This document shows positions 1-6,795 of a stretch of DNA of 12,379 bases, in pieces. The first letter of the stretch is position 1. Every line of letters starts with the position of its first letter. The translations under genes were made by a program, and so were the position numbers. A model generated the notes under the pieces. The model saw only the letters and a program-made list of their open reading frames with translations, did not search any database and was not told the DNA's origin. This DNA is from Synergistaceae bacterium (lineage in GTDB: Bacteria > Synergistota > Synergistia > Synergistales > Aminobacteriaceae). The stretch covers positions 1-12,379 of the forward strand of contig JALHFZ010000054.1 of NCBI GenBank assembly GCA_022837505.1, read 5' to 3'.

Positions 1-1694
1 ACGCCGTTCAGAGGAGTGCGGATCTCGTGGCTCATGTTGGCGAGGAACTCGGACTTCGCCCTGCTGGCCTGAACGGCCGCCTGTCTGAGAGCTTCCTCCT
101 CTCTGACGGACTCCCTCAGCCTCTTCTCGGCGATCCTTCTCCTCCTGATATTCTTCCACAGGATGAAAAGCCCGAGGGACTGAAGGAAAAAGGCTGCTCC
201 CACCACCCCGAAGAGCAGCCGGTTCCGGCTCTCTACCCCCCGGGCATCCGCCAGGGCGTCGGTGACGTCCGTATTGATGGAGAAGATATACTGCCGCCCC
301 TGGATTTGTACGGGGTAGGAGATGGATTCCACGTCCCTCACTGTTCCGTCCGCCAGGCGGTGGCGGAAGAGAAATCTGTTTTTTTTGCCGAGCCGGGCGC
401 TCTCCATGGTCGAAAAAAGTTCACCCTGGGGCATCCCGTTGATCTCGGCGATATTTCTGCCCCGGAGGACGGGGTAGCCGTAGAAATTCCTGGCCGCCCG
501 GTTGCCGTCGAGGATGGTCCCCGAGGCCGGGTCGATCAGGAGCATGATTGATCCGTGCTCCTCGAAGAGGTCGTAGCCGAAGACAGTATCCTCAACGAAG
601 GTGTCCCAGTTCTCGAGGATATTCTGGCGGGTCCGGAAGACCACCTGGGAGCCGGGGGGAAGCTGATTTTCGAGGATGCCCTGCTCTTCGAGGGCCGTTC
701 CGTTGAAGACGAAGCGGTTGGGGCTGTCCATCAGCACGGGGATATCCCCGGCCTTTTTTCCGCCCAGAATTTCAAGGGCCATCCGGGCGGCCGCCTCCCC
801 CTGGGAAGAGCCGTGGACGACATGGCCCCCCAGGAGTCCGTGGGGGAGATGGGTCTCCCAGAATCCCAGAACGGGCGCCTGGGCGGCGGTTTTCACAAGA
901 TCAATCCCCTCCCGGGCGGAAAAATTTTCCCCCCCCGGAGTTCTGAAATAGTTGAGTAAGAGAACCAGGGAATCCTCCGGCAGGGCACCGAGGCGCCTTG
1001 CGAGCTCGTCGGGCTCAAGATTCCTGAGGAAGGGCATGTCGATCCCCTCCTCTTTGAGGTCGGCCGCGGTTTTTTCAATGGCCCCGTCAATCCAGCCGGC
1101 CCTCCATACCCCTGAGACGACGGCAACGGTCTTCACCTTCGGGAACAAGGAAAGCCCCGCCCGCAGGGTTTCCTCGAGAGAAATCTCCTCATTGACCCCG
1201 GTGATGGAGCTCTGCCCCAGAAGACGGCCGGGGGTGAATGCGTTGACGCCGCAGAAGACCACGGGAGGATCTCCGAAAAGCTCCTCTCTGAAGCGGAGAA
1301 GAAAATCCAGGGCTTCGTCGTCGCTGCAGAGGATGACGTCAAAGACGATCCTCTGTTTCGTGTAGCGCTCCCGGAAAAGGGAGTGAAGGATTTGGAGGTT
1401 CTCCTCCCCGGGAGCCCGGAGGGCATCGAGATACTCCACGTAGAAGGTGAGGTCCTTCTTCCCCGAGGCCTGAAACTCCTTCATCATCCCCGAGTGGACG
1501 GACTCGGTCCATTCGAACCCCGGGTAGAAGCTGTGGAGGATCAGTACATTCTGATTCTTCTCCTCCCCCCGGGCGGGGAGAGCAAAGAGAAGAAAAGAAA
1601 AGAAAAAGACAAGCACCATGAATCCCCCCGGAAGGGGGGAGCGGAGGGAAAAGGAACATTTTGAAGAAATACGGGAGGATCCACTATCTGTCAC
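1..1694 (-). CDS. Sensor histidine kinase with periplasmic substrate-binding domain and PAS domain (partial, C-terminus outside window)
   Basis: Two-component sensor kinase; 564 codons are visible before the left edge cuts it. Counting from the GTG at 1694, residues about 26-43 form a hydrophobic signal sequence ending in ALPARG. Residues about 49-350 resemble the ABC-type substrate-binding fold (ABC_sub_bind-like; begins NVLILHSFYPGFEW). Residues about 382-480 are a PAS domain (DGNRAARNFYGYP, FRHRLADGTVRDVES). One transmembrane helix lies at about 493-513, then a charged coiled segment and the HisKA H-box SEFLANMSHEIRTPLNG with phospho-acceptor His556. The ATPase domain, and any receiver domain, lie outside the window. 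Start choice: GTG 1694 has GAGGTG at 1704-1699 and gives the signal peptide a positive n-region. ATG 1619 is the alternative but leaves an uncharged n-region. The ligand is unknown. The divergent position makes control of the T2SS operon possible but unproven. Confidence 0.85.
   Translation of the reverse strand, partial: MTDSGSSRISSKCSFSLRSPLPGGFMVLVFFFSFLLFALPARGEEKNQNVLILHSFYPGFEWTESVHSGMMKEFQASGKKDLTFYVEYLDALRAPGEENLQILHSLFRERYTKQRIVFDVILCSDDEALDFLLRFREELFGDPPVVFCGVNAFTPGRLLGQSSITGVNEEISLEETLRAGLSLFPKVKTVAVVSGVWRAGWIDGAIEKTAADLKEEGIDMPFLRNLEPDELARRLGALPEDSLVLLLNYFRTPGGENFSAREGIDLVKTAAQAPVLGFWETHLPHGLLGGHVVHGSSQGEAAARMALEILGGKKAGDIPVLMDSPNRFVFNGTALEEQGILENQLPPGSQVVFRTRQNILENWDTFVEDTVFGYDLFEEHGSIMLLIDPASGTILDGNRAARNFYGYPVLRGRNIAEINGMPQGELFSTMESARLGKKNRFLFRHRLADGTVRDVESISYPVQIQGRQYIFSINTDVTDALADARGVESRNRLLFGVVGAAFFLQSLGLFILWKNIRRRRIAEKRLRESVREEEALRQAAVQASRAKSEFLANMSHEIRTPLNG
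1592..1606. repeat. Three tandem GAAAA units in kinase signal-peptide codons
   Basis: Three perfect GAAAA units lie on the plus strand. On the coding (minus) strand they read as TTTTC repeats encoding part of the FFFSF signal-peptide core. Gain or loss of a 5-base unit would shift the kinase frame. The tract is short, so it may only reflect the Phe-rich codons. Confidence 0.5.
1623..1640. other. Short inverted repeat beside the kinase ATG 1619
   Basis: A 7-bp perfect stem (TCCCCCC at 1623-1629 and GGGGGGA at 1634-1640) encloses a 4-base loop. On the kinase mRNA the G-run lies 3 bases before ATG 1619, so the stem would hide the only G-rich sequence in front of that codon. If translation starts at GTG 1694 instead, the stem lies inside the coding sequence. 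It is not followed by a T-run in either direction, so it is not a clear terminator. Confidence 0.45.
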
Positions 1695-2068
1695 GGGGCA
1701 CCTCGGCAAAGCCAGCCCTCCGAAGGGGAATGGGCGGAAGAGCGTACCTTATTTCAGGCAGGCTGAATATTTTTTTATTTTTATATTCTACAGCACTGCG
1801 GGAGGAAGCGCATCTTTTATCCATAAAGTTTTTTATAATATTCTGCTTTTAAGTAAATTAAAAGCCTCCAAACATGGCATTTATAAGAATATCCAACATC
1901 AATTTCCTCACATATTCCCTCACATCTGGTTGGAAACCCTGCGGGTCGGCCCTCCCGGGATATCCCGAACGGTACTTTTCGATCTTCTCCTCCTCTTCTG
2001 ACCAGGAGGCTCTGGTACAATATTGCCACGGCCCTTTATCCGGCCGACGCGAAAGGACGATGGTCTCA
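1695..2068. promoter_or_regulatory. Divergent intergenic region between kinase and T2SS operon
   Basis: About 370 bases separate the proposed kinase and DUF2156 start codons. The stretch from about 1765 to 1870 is markedly AT-rich against the GC-rich surroundings, as expected for divergent promoters. Weak -10-like hexamers occur on both strands (TATAAT at 1834-1839 on plus; TAGAAT at 1790-1785 on minus), but none has a convincing -35 partner at 16-18 bp. Some reading frames stay open across this stretch, but none has a recognisable product or codon use like the neighbours. I see no riboswitch or small RNA. Confidence 0.45.
2013..2021 (+). promoter_or_regulatory. Extended -10 promoter for the DUF2156-gsp operon
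   Basis: TGGTACAAT matches the extended -10 form TGnTATAAT with one mismatch in the hexamer. No good -35 is seen at normal spacing, which extended -10 promoters tolerate. Transcription would begin near 2028, leaving a leader of about 30-40 bases before the candidate starts at 2060 and 2069. This argues against the open-frame ATG at 1874 as the real start. Consensus matching only. Confidence 0.45.
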
Positions 2069-2944
2069 ATGGCGCTTTCCTTTTCCCCCCTCTCCATCGA
2101 CGGAGCCGGCGAATACCGGCGGCTCTACAGTCTCTGTTCGAGAAAATCCTCTTACTACTCCTTCGGCAGCCTCTGGGCATGGCGGAATATCTACGGCCTC
2201 TCCTGGGCCTTCGAGGAGGGGCTCTGCTGGATCCGTACCGAAAAGGGGGTCCTCTGGGCTCCCGTGGGCCCCTGGGACGAGATCCCCTGGGCAGAGCTTA
2301 TGCCCCGGCTCTTTCCCGGGCCGGAGACCTTCCGCTTCGTCCCCGACGGCCTCGCCCACAGGCTGAAGGAAGCCCTCGGAGGGAGAATACAGGCCATCAA
2401 TGTCCGTTCCCAGTGGGAATACATCCATTCGGTGAAGGACCTCATCGCCCTCCGGGGAAACCGCTTCTCGAAAAAGCGAAGCCATTTCCGCCAATTCATG
2501 AAGCACTATTCCTTCACCTACCGCTCCCTCGGCCCGGAGGACGGAGAGGCGATACTCGAGGCTCAGCGGCGGTGGCTCCAGGAGAGGGAACCCTCAGGGG
2601 CCCTTCTCAGGGAGAACGAGGCCATCGAGGAGATGGTCCGGGAGTGGGAGGCTGTCCCCTCCCTTCTGGGAGGGCTCATCGAAGTGAAGGGAGTACCCGT
2701 GGCCTACACTATCGCCGAGGGGATTACAGACCATATCCTCGTGATCCATTTCGAGAAGGCCCTCTCGGCATACAACGGAGGGTATCAGGCGATCAACCGC
2801 CTCTTTCTGCAGAAGACGGCATCCTCCTACACCCTCGTCAACCGGGAGGAGGATCTGGGGGACAAGGGGATGAGGGTTGCGAAGATGTCCTACAACCCCG
2901 TGGATTTTCTGAGGAAATACGTTATTAAATGGATGCCCCTGTAG
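2069..2944 (+). CDS. DUF2156 family protein (GNAT-like, related to the lysyl-phosphatidylglycerol synthase C-terminal domain)
   Basis: A 291-residue soluble protein with no signal peptide or membrane helix. Family hallmarks are visible: the segment WEYIHSVKDLIALRGNRFSK at 116-135 followed by the basic KKRSHFRQF; a second-half motif IEVKGVPVAYTIAEG (204-218); and near the end VNREEDLGDKGMRVAKMSYN (257-276). DUF2156 proteins have a GNAT-type fold and are related to the MprF C-terminal domain, which transfers an aminoacyl group from tRNA to lipid. Whether this member does so is not known. ATG 2069 gives the usual family length with AAAGGA at 2052-2057 upstream. ATG 2060 is close behind, but the purine run is then only 2 bases away. 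The frame stays open back to 1874, but the promoter at 2013-2021 lies inside that extension. The 3' end overlaps the next gene by 16 bases, which suggests co-translation with the T2SS genes. Confidence 0.82.
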   Translation: MALSFSPLSIDGAGEYRRLYSLCSRKSSYYSFGSLWAWRNIYGLSWAFEEGLCWIRTEKGVLWAPVGPWDEIPWAELMPRLFPGPETFRFVPDGLAHRLKEALGGRIQAINVRSQWEYIHSVKDLIALRGNRFSKKRSHFRQFMKHYSFTYRSLGPEDGEAILEAQRRWLQEREPSGALLRENEAIEEMVREWEAVPSLLGGLIEVKGVPVAYTIAEGITDHILVIHFEKALSAYNGGYQAINRLFLQKTASSYTLVNREEDLGDKGMRVAKMSYNPVDFLRKYVIKWMPL

Positions 2945-3552
2945 GGCCGCGGAAGAAGAAAGAAAACCGACCAGCCTTCACCCTCGTGGAGGTGCTCGTT
3001 GTGGTTGCCCTCTTCGGGCTCATAGCCTCCCTTGTCTTCGCCCCCTCCGTCTCCCTCGTCCGACGCCTTCAGGATGTCCGGAGGGAGCGAAGCAGGGAAC
3101 AGGTCACGGACTACGTGCTCCGCCGTCTTCCCGGGGAGATGCGCCTCTCTCCGGGGGCTTTCCCCGGGGGGCCCGCCGTGGTCCTCCTTCACAGGGACGT
3201 TCTCGGAGGGGAGGCCGACGACAGGCTCGCCTTCTGGAGCGACGGAGGGGGGGTCGTCGGAGCCCGGGCCTGGAGGATCGTCCGGCCGAAGGCGGGCGGA
3301 AGGGAAAGGGGAGGGCTCTACCGCTGGATTCTCCCCCTCTCCGCCCCTTCCGCCGTGGACTGGGAGGATCTTGACCCCGAAAAGGGGCAGCTTCTTTTTG
3401 CCGGAGCCCTGTCCTTCCGGATAGGCCTTCTCCCCTTCGGCGAGAAGGAGTGGACGGACGAATACGCCGGGCCTCGGCCGAGGGGAATCAGGATGAAGAT
3501 AAAGACGGAGAAGGAGGAGTTTTCCCGTGAAGACTGGCTTCCTCCCCAATAG
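2929..3552 (+). CDS. gspJ: Type II secretion minor pseudopilin, GspJ-like
   Basis: A 207-residue pseudopilin precursor. The leader (residues 1-16) is basic (RKKKENRPA) and is followed by the class III signal FTLVEVLVVVALFGL, with Glu21 at mature position +5. The rest is a soluble periplasmic domain after an amphipathic helix rich in Arg. Cleavage is predicted between Ala16 and Phe17, so the usual Gly at -1 is replaced by Ala. GspJ is a minor pseudopilin that joins GspI and GspK in the pseudopilus tip. The name rests on length and on its place directly before gspK, as in the classical operon; GspH or a generic minor pseudopilin is possible. An in-frame stop sits just upstream of ATG 2929, so this is the first possible ATG. 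GAGGAA at 2911-2916 is a rather distant Shine-Dalgarno sequence, so translation is probably coupled to the overlapping upstream gene. Confidence 0.8.
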   Translation: MDAPVGPRKKKENRPAFTLVEVLVVVALFGLIASLVFAPSVSLVRRLQDVRRERSREQVTDYVLRRLPGEMRLSPGAFPGGPAVVLLHRDVLGGEADDRLAFWSDGGGVVGARAWRIVRPKAGGRERGGLYRWILPLSAPSAVDWEDLDPEKGQLLFAGALSFRIGLLPFGEKEWTDEYAGPRPRGIRMKIKTEKEEFSREDWLPPQ

Positions 3553-4471
3553 CCTCTCCGCCGGCCCGAGGCGGGGGATGGTCCTCCTCTCCGTCCTCCT
3601 GGTCTCCCTTTTCCTCCTCTCCGCCTCCACGGGGTTCGCCCTCTTTGTCCGAAGCTCCATGAGGCGCTTCGACCGGGAGCAGCGTCTCTTCACCGCGAGG
3701 ATGGTCTGCGAGGCACTCCTCCCCGCGGCAAAGGAGATTATCCTCCTCCACCCCGGGGGAGCCCATTCCCCCCTTGACGAGGATTTTGCCCTCCGGACCG
3801 TCTCCTTTCCCGACGCCGGAGTGCTGGTGAACCTCTCCATCCTTCCCCTCGACGACGGAATCCCCCTGAACAAACTCTTTCTTCCCGACGGCCGGACCCT
3901 CCGAACCGAACTCGAGGGCCCCTGGGAGAAGCTCTGGAAGGAGCTCGGGGCAGAAAATCTCGGAAAGCCCGTTCTCGACTTTATCGATTCCGACCGGGAG
4001 CCCCGCCTGGGGGGGGAGGAGCGGGATGACTTTCCGAACCGCCCCCTTCTCTCCCTGAAGGAGCTACTCTTCGTGCCGGGGATGACCGAGCAGATCCTGA
4101 GGGGAGAGGGGAAGGGGAAGGGCCTTGCCTCCCTGGGAACCCTGTGGTCAGGGGGGAAGATCAACGTCAACTCCGCTCCTCCGGCCGTCCTTGCCCTGCT
4201 CAGCGGCCTGGACGGGCGGGCGGCCGCTGCCGTTGCGGAGGGGCGGATACGCAAGCCCTTCGCCTCCATGGATGACCTCACGGCCCTTGCCGATTTTCCG
4301 TCCTCGGCCGTTCCCGCCCTCGTCAATATCCTCTCCTTCACGAGCGCATATTTTAAGATTTCCCTGGAAGTGATTTTTGCGGATGGCGAAAGGGTCCCTA
4401 TGGAGGTTATACTTGACTGCAGTTCTTCGATCCCCGCGACGGTTCGATGGGAGGAGCAGTCCGATGGCTAG
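3527..4471 (+). CDS. gspK: Type II secretion minor pseudopilin GspK
   Basis: A 314-residue large minor pseudopilin that caps the pseudopilus tip with GspI and GspJ. The prepilin site is RRG|MVLLSVLLVSLFLL (cleavage after Gly17), and Glu at +5 is absent, as usual for GspK. The alpha-domain carries the family's acidic segment DFIDSDREPRLGGEE (151-165). The C-terminal half has the helix-hairpin-helix-like stretch KINVNSAPPAVLALL (211-225), the most recognisable GspK signature, then FASMDDLTAL. The GTG start at 3527 has AGGAGG at 3512-3517 with 9-base spacing and lies 26 bases inside the end of the GspJ-like gene. Length is normal for the family. Confidence 0.93.
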   Translation: MKTGFLPNSLSAGPRRGMVLLSVLLVSLFLLSASTGFALFVRSSMRRFDREQRLFTARMVCEALLPAAKEIILLHPGGAHSPLDEDFALRTVSFPDAGVLVNLSILPLDDGIPLNKLFLPDGRTLRTELEGPWEKLWKELGAENLGKPVLDFIDSDREPRLGGEERDDFPNRPLLSLKELLFVPGMTEQILRGEGKGKGLASLGTLWSGGKINVNSAPPAVLALLSGLDGRAAAAVAEGRIRKPFASMDDLTALADFPSSAVPALVNILSFTSAYFKISLEVIFADGERVPMEVILDCSSSIPATVRWEEQSDG

Positions 4472-5639
4472 TCCGCAGGCAACATCAATATTTCTTAAAA
4501 GCCCCGGGGGATGGAGCAGCCTCTCCGGAGATGGCGCAGCAGTTCCTTCTCGGGGGGCCCTCCTTCTCGTCCCCTTCGCTACCCTCTCGGTCCACCCCTT
4601 CTCCTTCGCCTTCCGCTCCCCAAAGGACGTGCGGGATGCCCTCGCCCTCCGTTTCCGCCCCCTTCTGTCGGGGGAAACCCCTGTGGAGGTCCTCCCCATG
4701 GTCCTCGGAAGGAAGGACGGCGGCGTCTCCGGCGCGGCCTGGTGCCTCAGCGGGGAGGAGATCCCCGATGCCGCCCCCGGCCTCCCCCTTGAGAAGAACG
4801 TCGTCTGGCCCCTCCCCCTGGCCCTGGCCTCCGCCGTGAACGGCGACGGCATCGCCGTCTATTCCGGGGAAGGCCTTCTGGTCTCGGCCCTCTTCCGTAA
4901 GGGGGTCCCCCTCTTCTGCCGGTGCCGTGCGCCCGAGGGCGAAGAGGATGGGGCGGAGGAGGAGAAGCGCTGGTGCCTTGACCTCGCCGCCTCCCTCGGG
5001 GAGGAGATGGGCGAAGAGGACGTCTGGATCGGCGAGGGGGAGGAAATCCTCCGCTCCGCCGCGGAGGCTACCGCTTCCCGCTACCCTGCCTTTTTCTCCG
5101 TCAATTTCTCCCGCCCCGCCCTGGCGGCATCCCGGGCCAGAGAGCGCACCGCGGGGATGTATCGCCGCCTGGCCGCCTGGGCGGCAGCGGCGGGGCTCTT
5201 TTTCTGCCTGATACAGTGGACTCTGGCGGGGCAGATCCGTTCGTCCGTCGCCGCCTTTTCTCACCAGGGGGAGACCCTCTACCGGGAGGTCTTCGGATCG
5301 GACGAGCGTGTGGTGGACCCCCTCTCCCAGGCCCGGGGAAAGATAGCCCTCCTGTCGGGGGGAGGTAAGAAGGACAATTCCCTTTCCCTCCTCCTTGCCC
5401 GCCTCGGCAAAGCCTGGACCGAAGAGGGCTCCCGGCGGGGGGACTTCCCCGTCCTCGAACAGCTCCGCTTTTCCGGCGAGGGCCTTGACGTCACGGGGAC
5501 GGCGGAGCGCATGGAGGCGATCTCCGCCCTCCGGACCGCCGCGGGGGGAGAGGGTTTCCGCCCGTCCATCGGCGACATTCAGCAGATTCCGGGGGGCGGG
5601 CTCCGCTTTACCCTCTCCCTGAAGAGGAGCGAATCATGA
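4464..5639 (+). CDS. gspL: Type II secretion assembly-platform protein GspL (divergent)
   Basis: A 391-residue bitopic inner-membrane protein. Residues about 1-225 are cytoplasmic, where GspL normally docks the N-terminal domain of GspE; they include an acidic patch GEEDGAEEE (159-167). A single membrane helix lies at about 235-255, and a periplasmic domain of about 135 residues ends in a ferredoxin-like segment LRFSGEGLDVTGTAERMEAI (334-353). The sequence before the helix (NFSRPALAASRARERTAGMY) resembles the GspL juxtamembrane region. The assignment rests on topology, length and position between gspK and gspM; the cytoplasmic ASKHA-like part is too divergent to confirm by eye. ATG 4464 is chosen over the in-frame ATG 4377 because GGAGGA at 4450-4455 sits 8 bases upstream and the overlap with gspK is then only 8 bases. 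Confidence 0.82.
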   Translation: MASPQATSIFLKSPGGWSSLSGDGAAVPSRGALLLVPFATLSVHPFSFAFRSPKDVRDALALRFRPLLSGETPVEVLPMVLGRKDGGVSGAAWCLSGEEIPDAAPGLPLEKNVVWPLPLALASAVNGDGIAVYSGEGLLVSALFRKGVPLFCRCRAPEGEEDGAEEEKRWCLDLAASLGEEMGEEDVWIGEGEEILRSAAEATASRYPAFFSVNFSRPALAASRARERTAGMYRRLAAWAAAAGLFFCLIQWTLAGQIRSSVAAFSHQGETLYREVFGSDERVVDPLSQARGKIALLSGGGKKDNSLSLLLARLGKAWTEEGSRRGDFPVLEQLRFSGEGLDVTGTAERMEAISALRTAAGGEGFRPSIGDIQQIPGGGLRFTLSLKRSES

Positions 5640-6184
5640 ATCTCCGTTCTTTTTTTGACAGAACCCCGGGATTTTCCTCCCTGCCGGGGATCAGGGACCG
5701 CACAACCCTTCTGCTTCTCCTCCTGGCCCTTCTTGCCTGGACGGCCGGATTCTCCTTCTGGCGGGACGGAGGAGACCTCAGAAACCGCCGTGCCCTTGCG
5801 GAGGGGCGGTTCAACGACCTCCTCGCCGTCCTGAGGGAGTACCGCTCCCTTGCGGGAGAATCTGCAAGGGGGGGAGAGGGCACGCCGGCGGTTCTTCCGG
5901 CGGATCAGGATCTGCTGACCACGGTCTCCACGGTGGTCAGCTCCCTCGGCCTCCGGTCGAGCATGGTCAGCCTCAGCACCGCCTCGGGAAGGGGAGGGGA
6001 AGACGGGGTATCCATCACCCTTGAGGGGATCACCACGGAAAATCTCGCCACCTTCCTTCAGGAGATCGAGCGGCGCGGCCTTACGGCAAGCTCCGCCGAG
6101 ATCCGGGCTGTCCGGGGCACCCCTTCGTCGGGGAAGCCCCCCCTCCGCACTCTGAGCGCGTCGCTCCTCCTGGGGAGGGCATGA
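5636..6184 (+). CDS. gspM: Type II secretion protein GspM
   Basis: A 182-residue bitopic inner-membrane protein that partners GspL in the assembly platform. It has a short cytoplasmic N-terminus, one strongly hydrophobic helix at about residues 23-42 (LLLLLLALLAWTAGFSFW), a likely coiled segment at 45-72, and a small periplasmic alpha/beta domain: LTTVSTVVSSLGLR at 93-106, then GVSITLEGITTENLATFLQE at 123-142, typical of GspM/PilO ferredoxin-like folds. The start overlaps the gspL stop as ATGA and is preceded by GAGGAG at 5624-5629, 6 bases away. Sequence identity in this family is low, so topology and gene position carry much of the call. Confidence 0.85.
   Translation: MNLRSFFDRTPGFSSLPGIRDRTTLLLLLLALLAWTAGFSFWRDGGDLRNRRALAEGRFNDLLAVLREYRSLAGESARGGEGTPAVLPADQDLLTTVSTVVSSLGLRSSMVSLSTASGRGGEDGVSITLEGITTENLATFLQEIERRGLTASSAEIRAVRGTPSSGKPPLRTLSASLLLGRA
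5914..5941. other. 9-bp perfect inverted repeat inside gspM
   Basis: GCTGACCAC (5914-5922) and GTGGTCAGC (5933-5941) are perfect inverse complements separated by 10 bases. It could fold as an RNA hairpin within the gspM message, in codons for the segment around LLTTVSTVVSSL. No T-run follows, so it is not an intrinsic terminator. It may be chance in GC-rich DNA. Confidence 0.4.
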
Positions 6185-6795
6185 TGGGACGGACCGGAAA
6201 GATCCTTCTCCTGGTTTTCGCAGCTCTGGCGGGGTTTGCCCTCTCCTTCTACGTCTTTTTCCCCTTGGACGGGGCGGTGCGGACCCTCTGGCGGGATGCC
6301 GCCCGGAAGGCTGCAGCGGAGGGGTTTGTCCTCGATTCTTCGGGAATCGAGACGAAGCGTTTCCCCCTCTCCGTCGCCTTTCTGAACCTCCGGGTGACCT
6401 CCCCCCTCCTCTCCGCCGAAGCCGGACGGGCGGAGTTCGCCCCCTCCCTTCTCTCCTCCCTCAAAAACCTCAGCCCGGCGGGGCGCCTTCGCCTCGAGCG
6501 GGTCACCATCGTCCTCCCCCTTCCGGGGGAAGCTCCCCTCTTCCTCTCAGCCCTCGAAGGGGTGCTCACCGCTCGAAAGGAGGGCCTTGAAGGGGAGATT
6601 CTGAAATCCGAGGGGGACCTTGAAATATCCGGGCACGCCTCCCTCTCCTCCGGAAAGAGGGGGATCGAAGCGGCTGATCTGCTCTTTCAAGGGGCCCGCA
6701 GCACTCTTCTCGAATCCTTTGCGCCCCTTCTCGGGCTGAAAAAAGAGCCCTCCGGAGGGTGGCGCCTTCTGAAGAAAGGAAAGGCGGAAAAATGA
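6184..6795 (+). CDS. gspN: Type II secretion protein GspN-like
   Basis: A protein of 203 residues (204 if the ATG at 6181 is used). It has one N-terminal membrane helix (KILLLVFAALAGFALSFYVFF) and a periplasmic, beta-rich domain with repeated LRVTSPLLSAEAGRAEFAP and LRLERVTIVLPL segments, the AsmA-like pattern seen in GspN proteins. GspN is an accessory T2SS protein of uncertain role and is absent from many systems. Its place between gspM and gspC supports the name. Two ATGs abut: 6181 overlaps the gspM stop as ATGA, while 6184 is better spaced (5 bases) from GGAGG at 6174-6178. The protein is shorter than classical GspN proteins. The alternative is a lineage-specific inner-membrane T2SS protein. 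Confidence 0.72.
   Translation: MGRTGKILLLVFAALAGFALSFYVFFPLDGAVRTLWRDAARKAAAEGFVLDSSGIETKRFPLSVAFLNLRVTSPLLSAEAGRAEFAPSLLSSLKNLSPAGRLRLERVTIVLPLPGEAPLFLSALEGVLTARKEGLEGEILKSEGDLEISGHASLSSGKRGIEAADLLFQGARSTLLESFAPLLGLKKEPSGGWRLLKKGKAEK

Noticed and set aside
27..959. Plus-strand open frames opposite the kinase
   Set aside because: The minus strand here encodes a continuous, clearly recognisable binding-protein/PAS/HisKA kinase; the plus-strand products show no family features.
1834..1839. Perfect TATAAT on the plus strand as the operon promoter
   Set aside because: No -35-like hexamer lies 16-18 bp upstream and there is no extended TG. In an AT-rich patch a chance match is likely, so it is mentioned only as a weak candidate.
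1661..1852. 63-codon plus-strand frame starting with TTG, preceded by AAGGA
   Set aside because: It lies in the divergent intergenic region, overlaps the proposed kinase 5' end, and its second half is only translated AT-rich DNA. No recognisable product.
2013..2027. Possible sigma-54 promoter (TGG...TTGC) overlapping the extended -10 site
   Set aside because: The GG and GC elements are one base too close for the strict -24/-12 spacing. The extended -10 reading fits better.
2890..4341. Long open frame (483 codons) on the minus strand opposite the gspJ-like and gspK genes
   Set aside because: The product is a low-complexity Arg/Ser/Pro/Gly-rich sequence with no recognisable domain. It lies opposite two well-supported pseudopilin genes; GC-rich codon bias keeps such antisense frames open.
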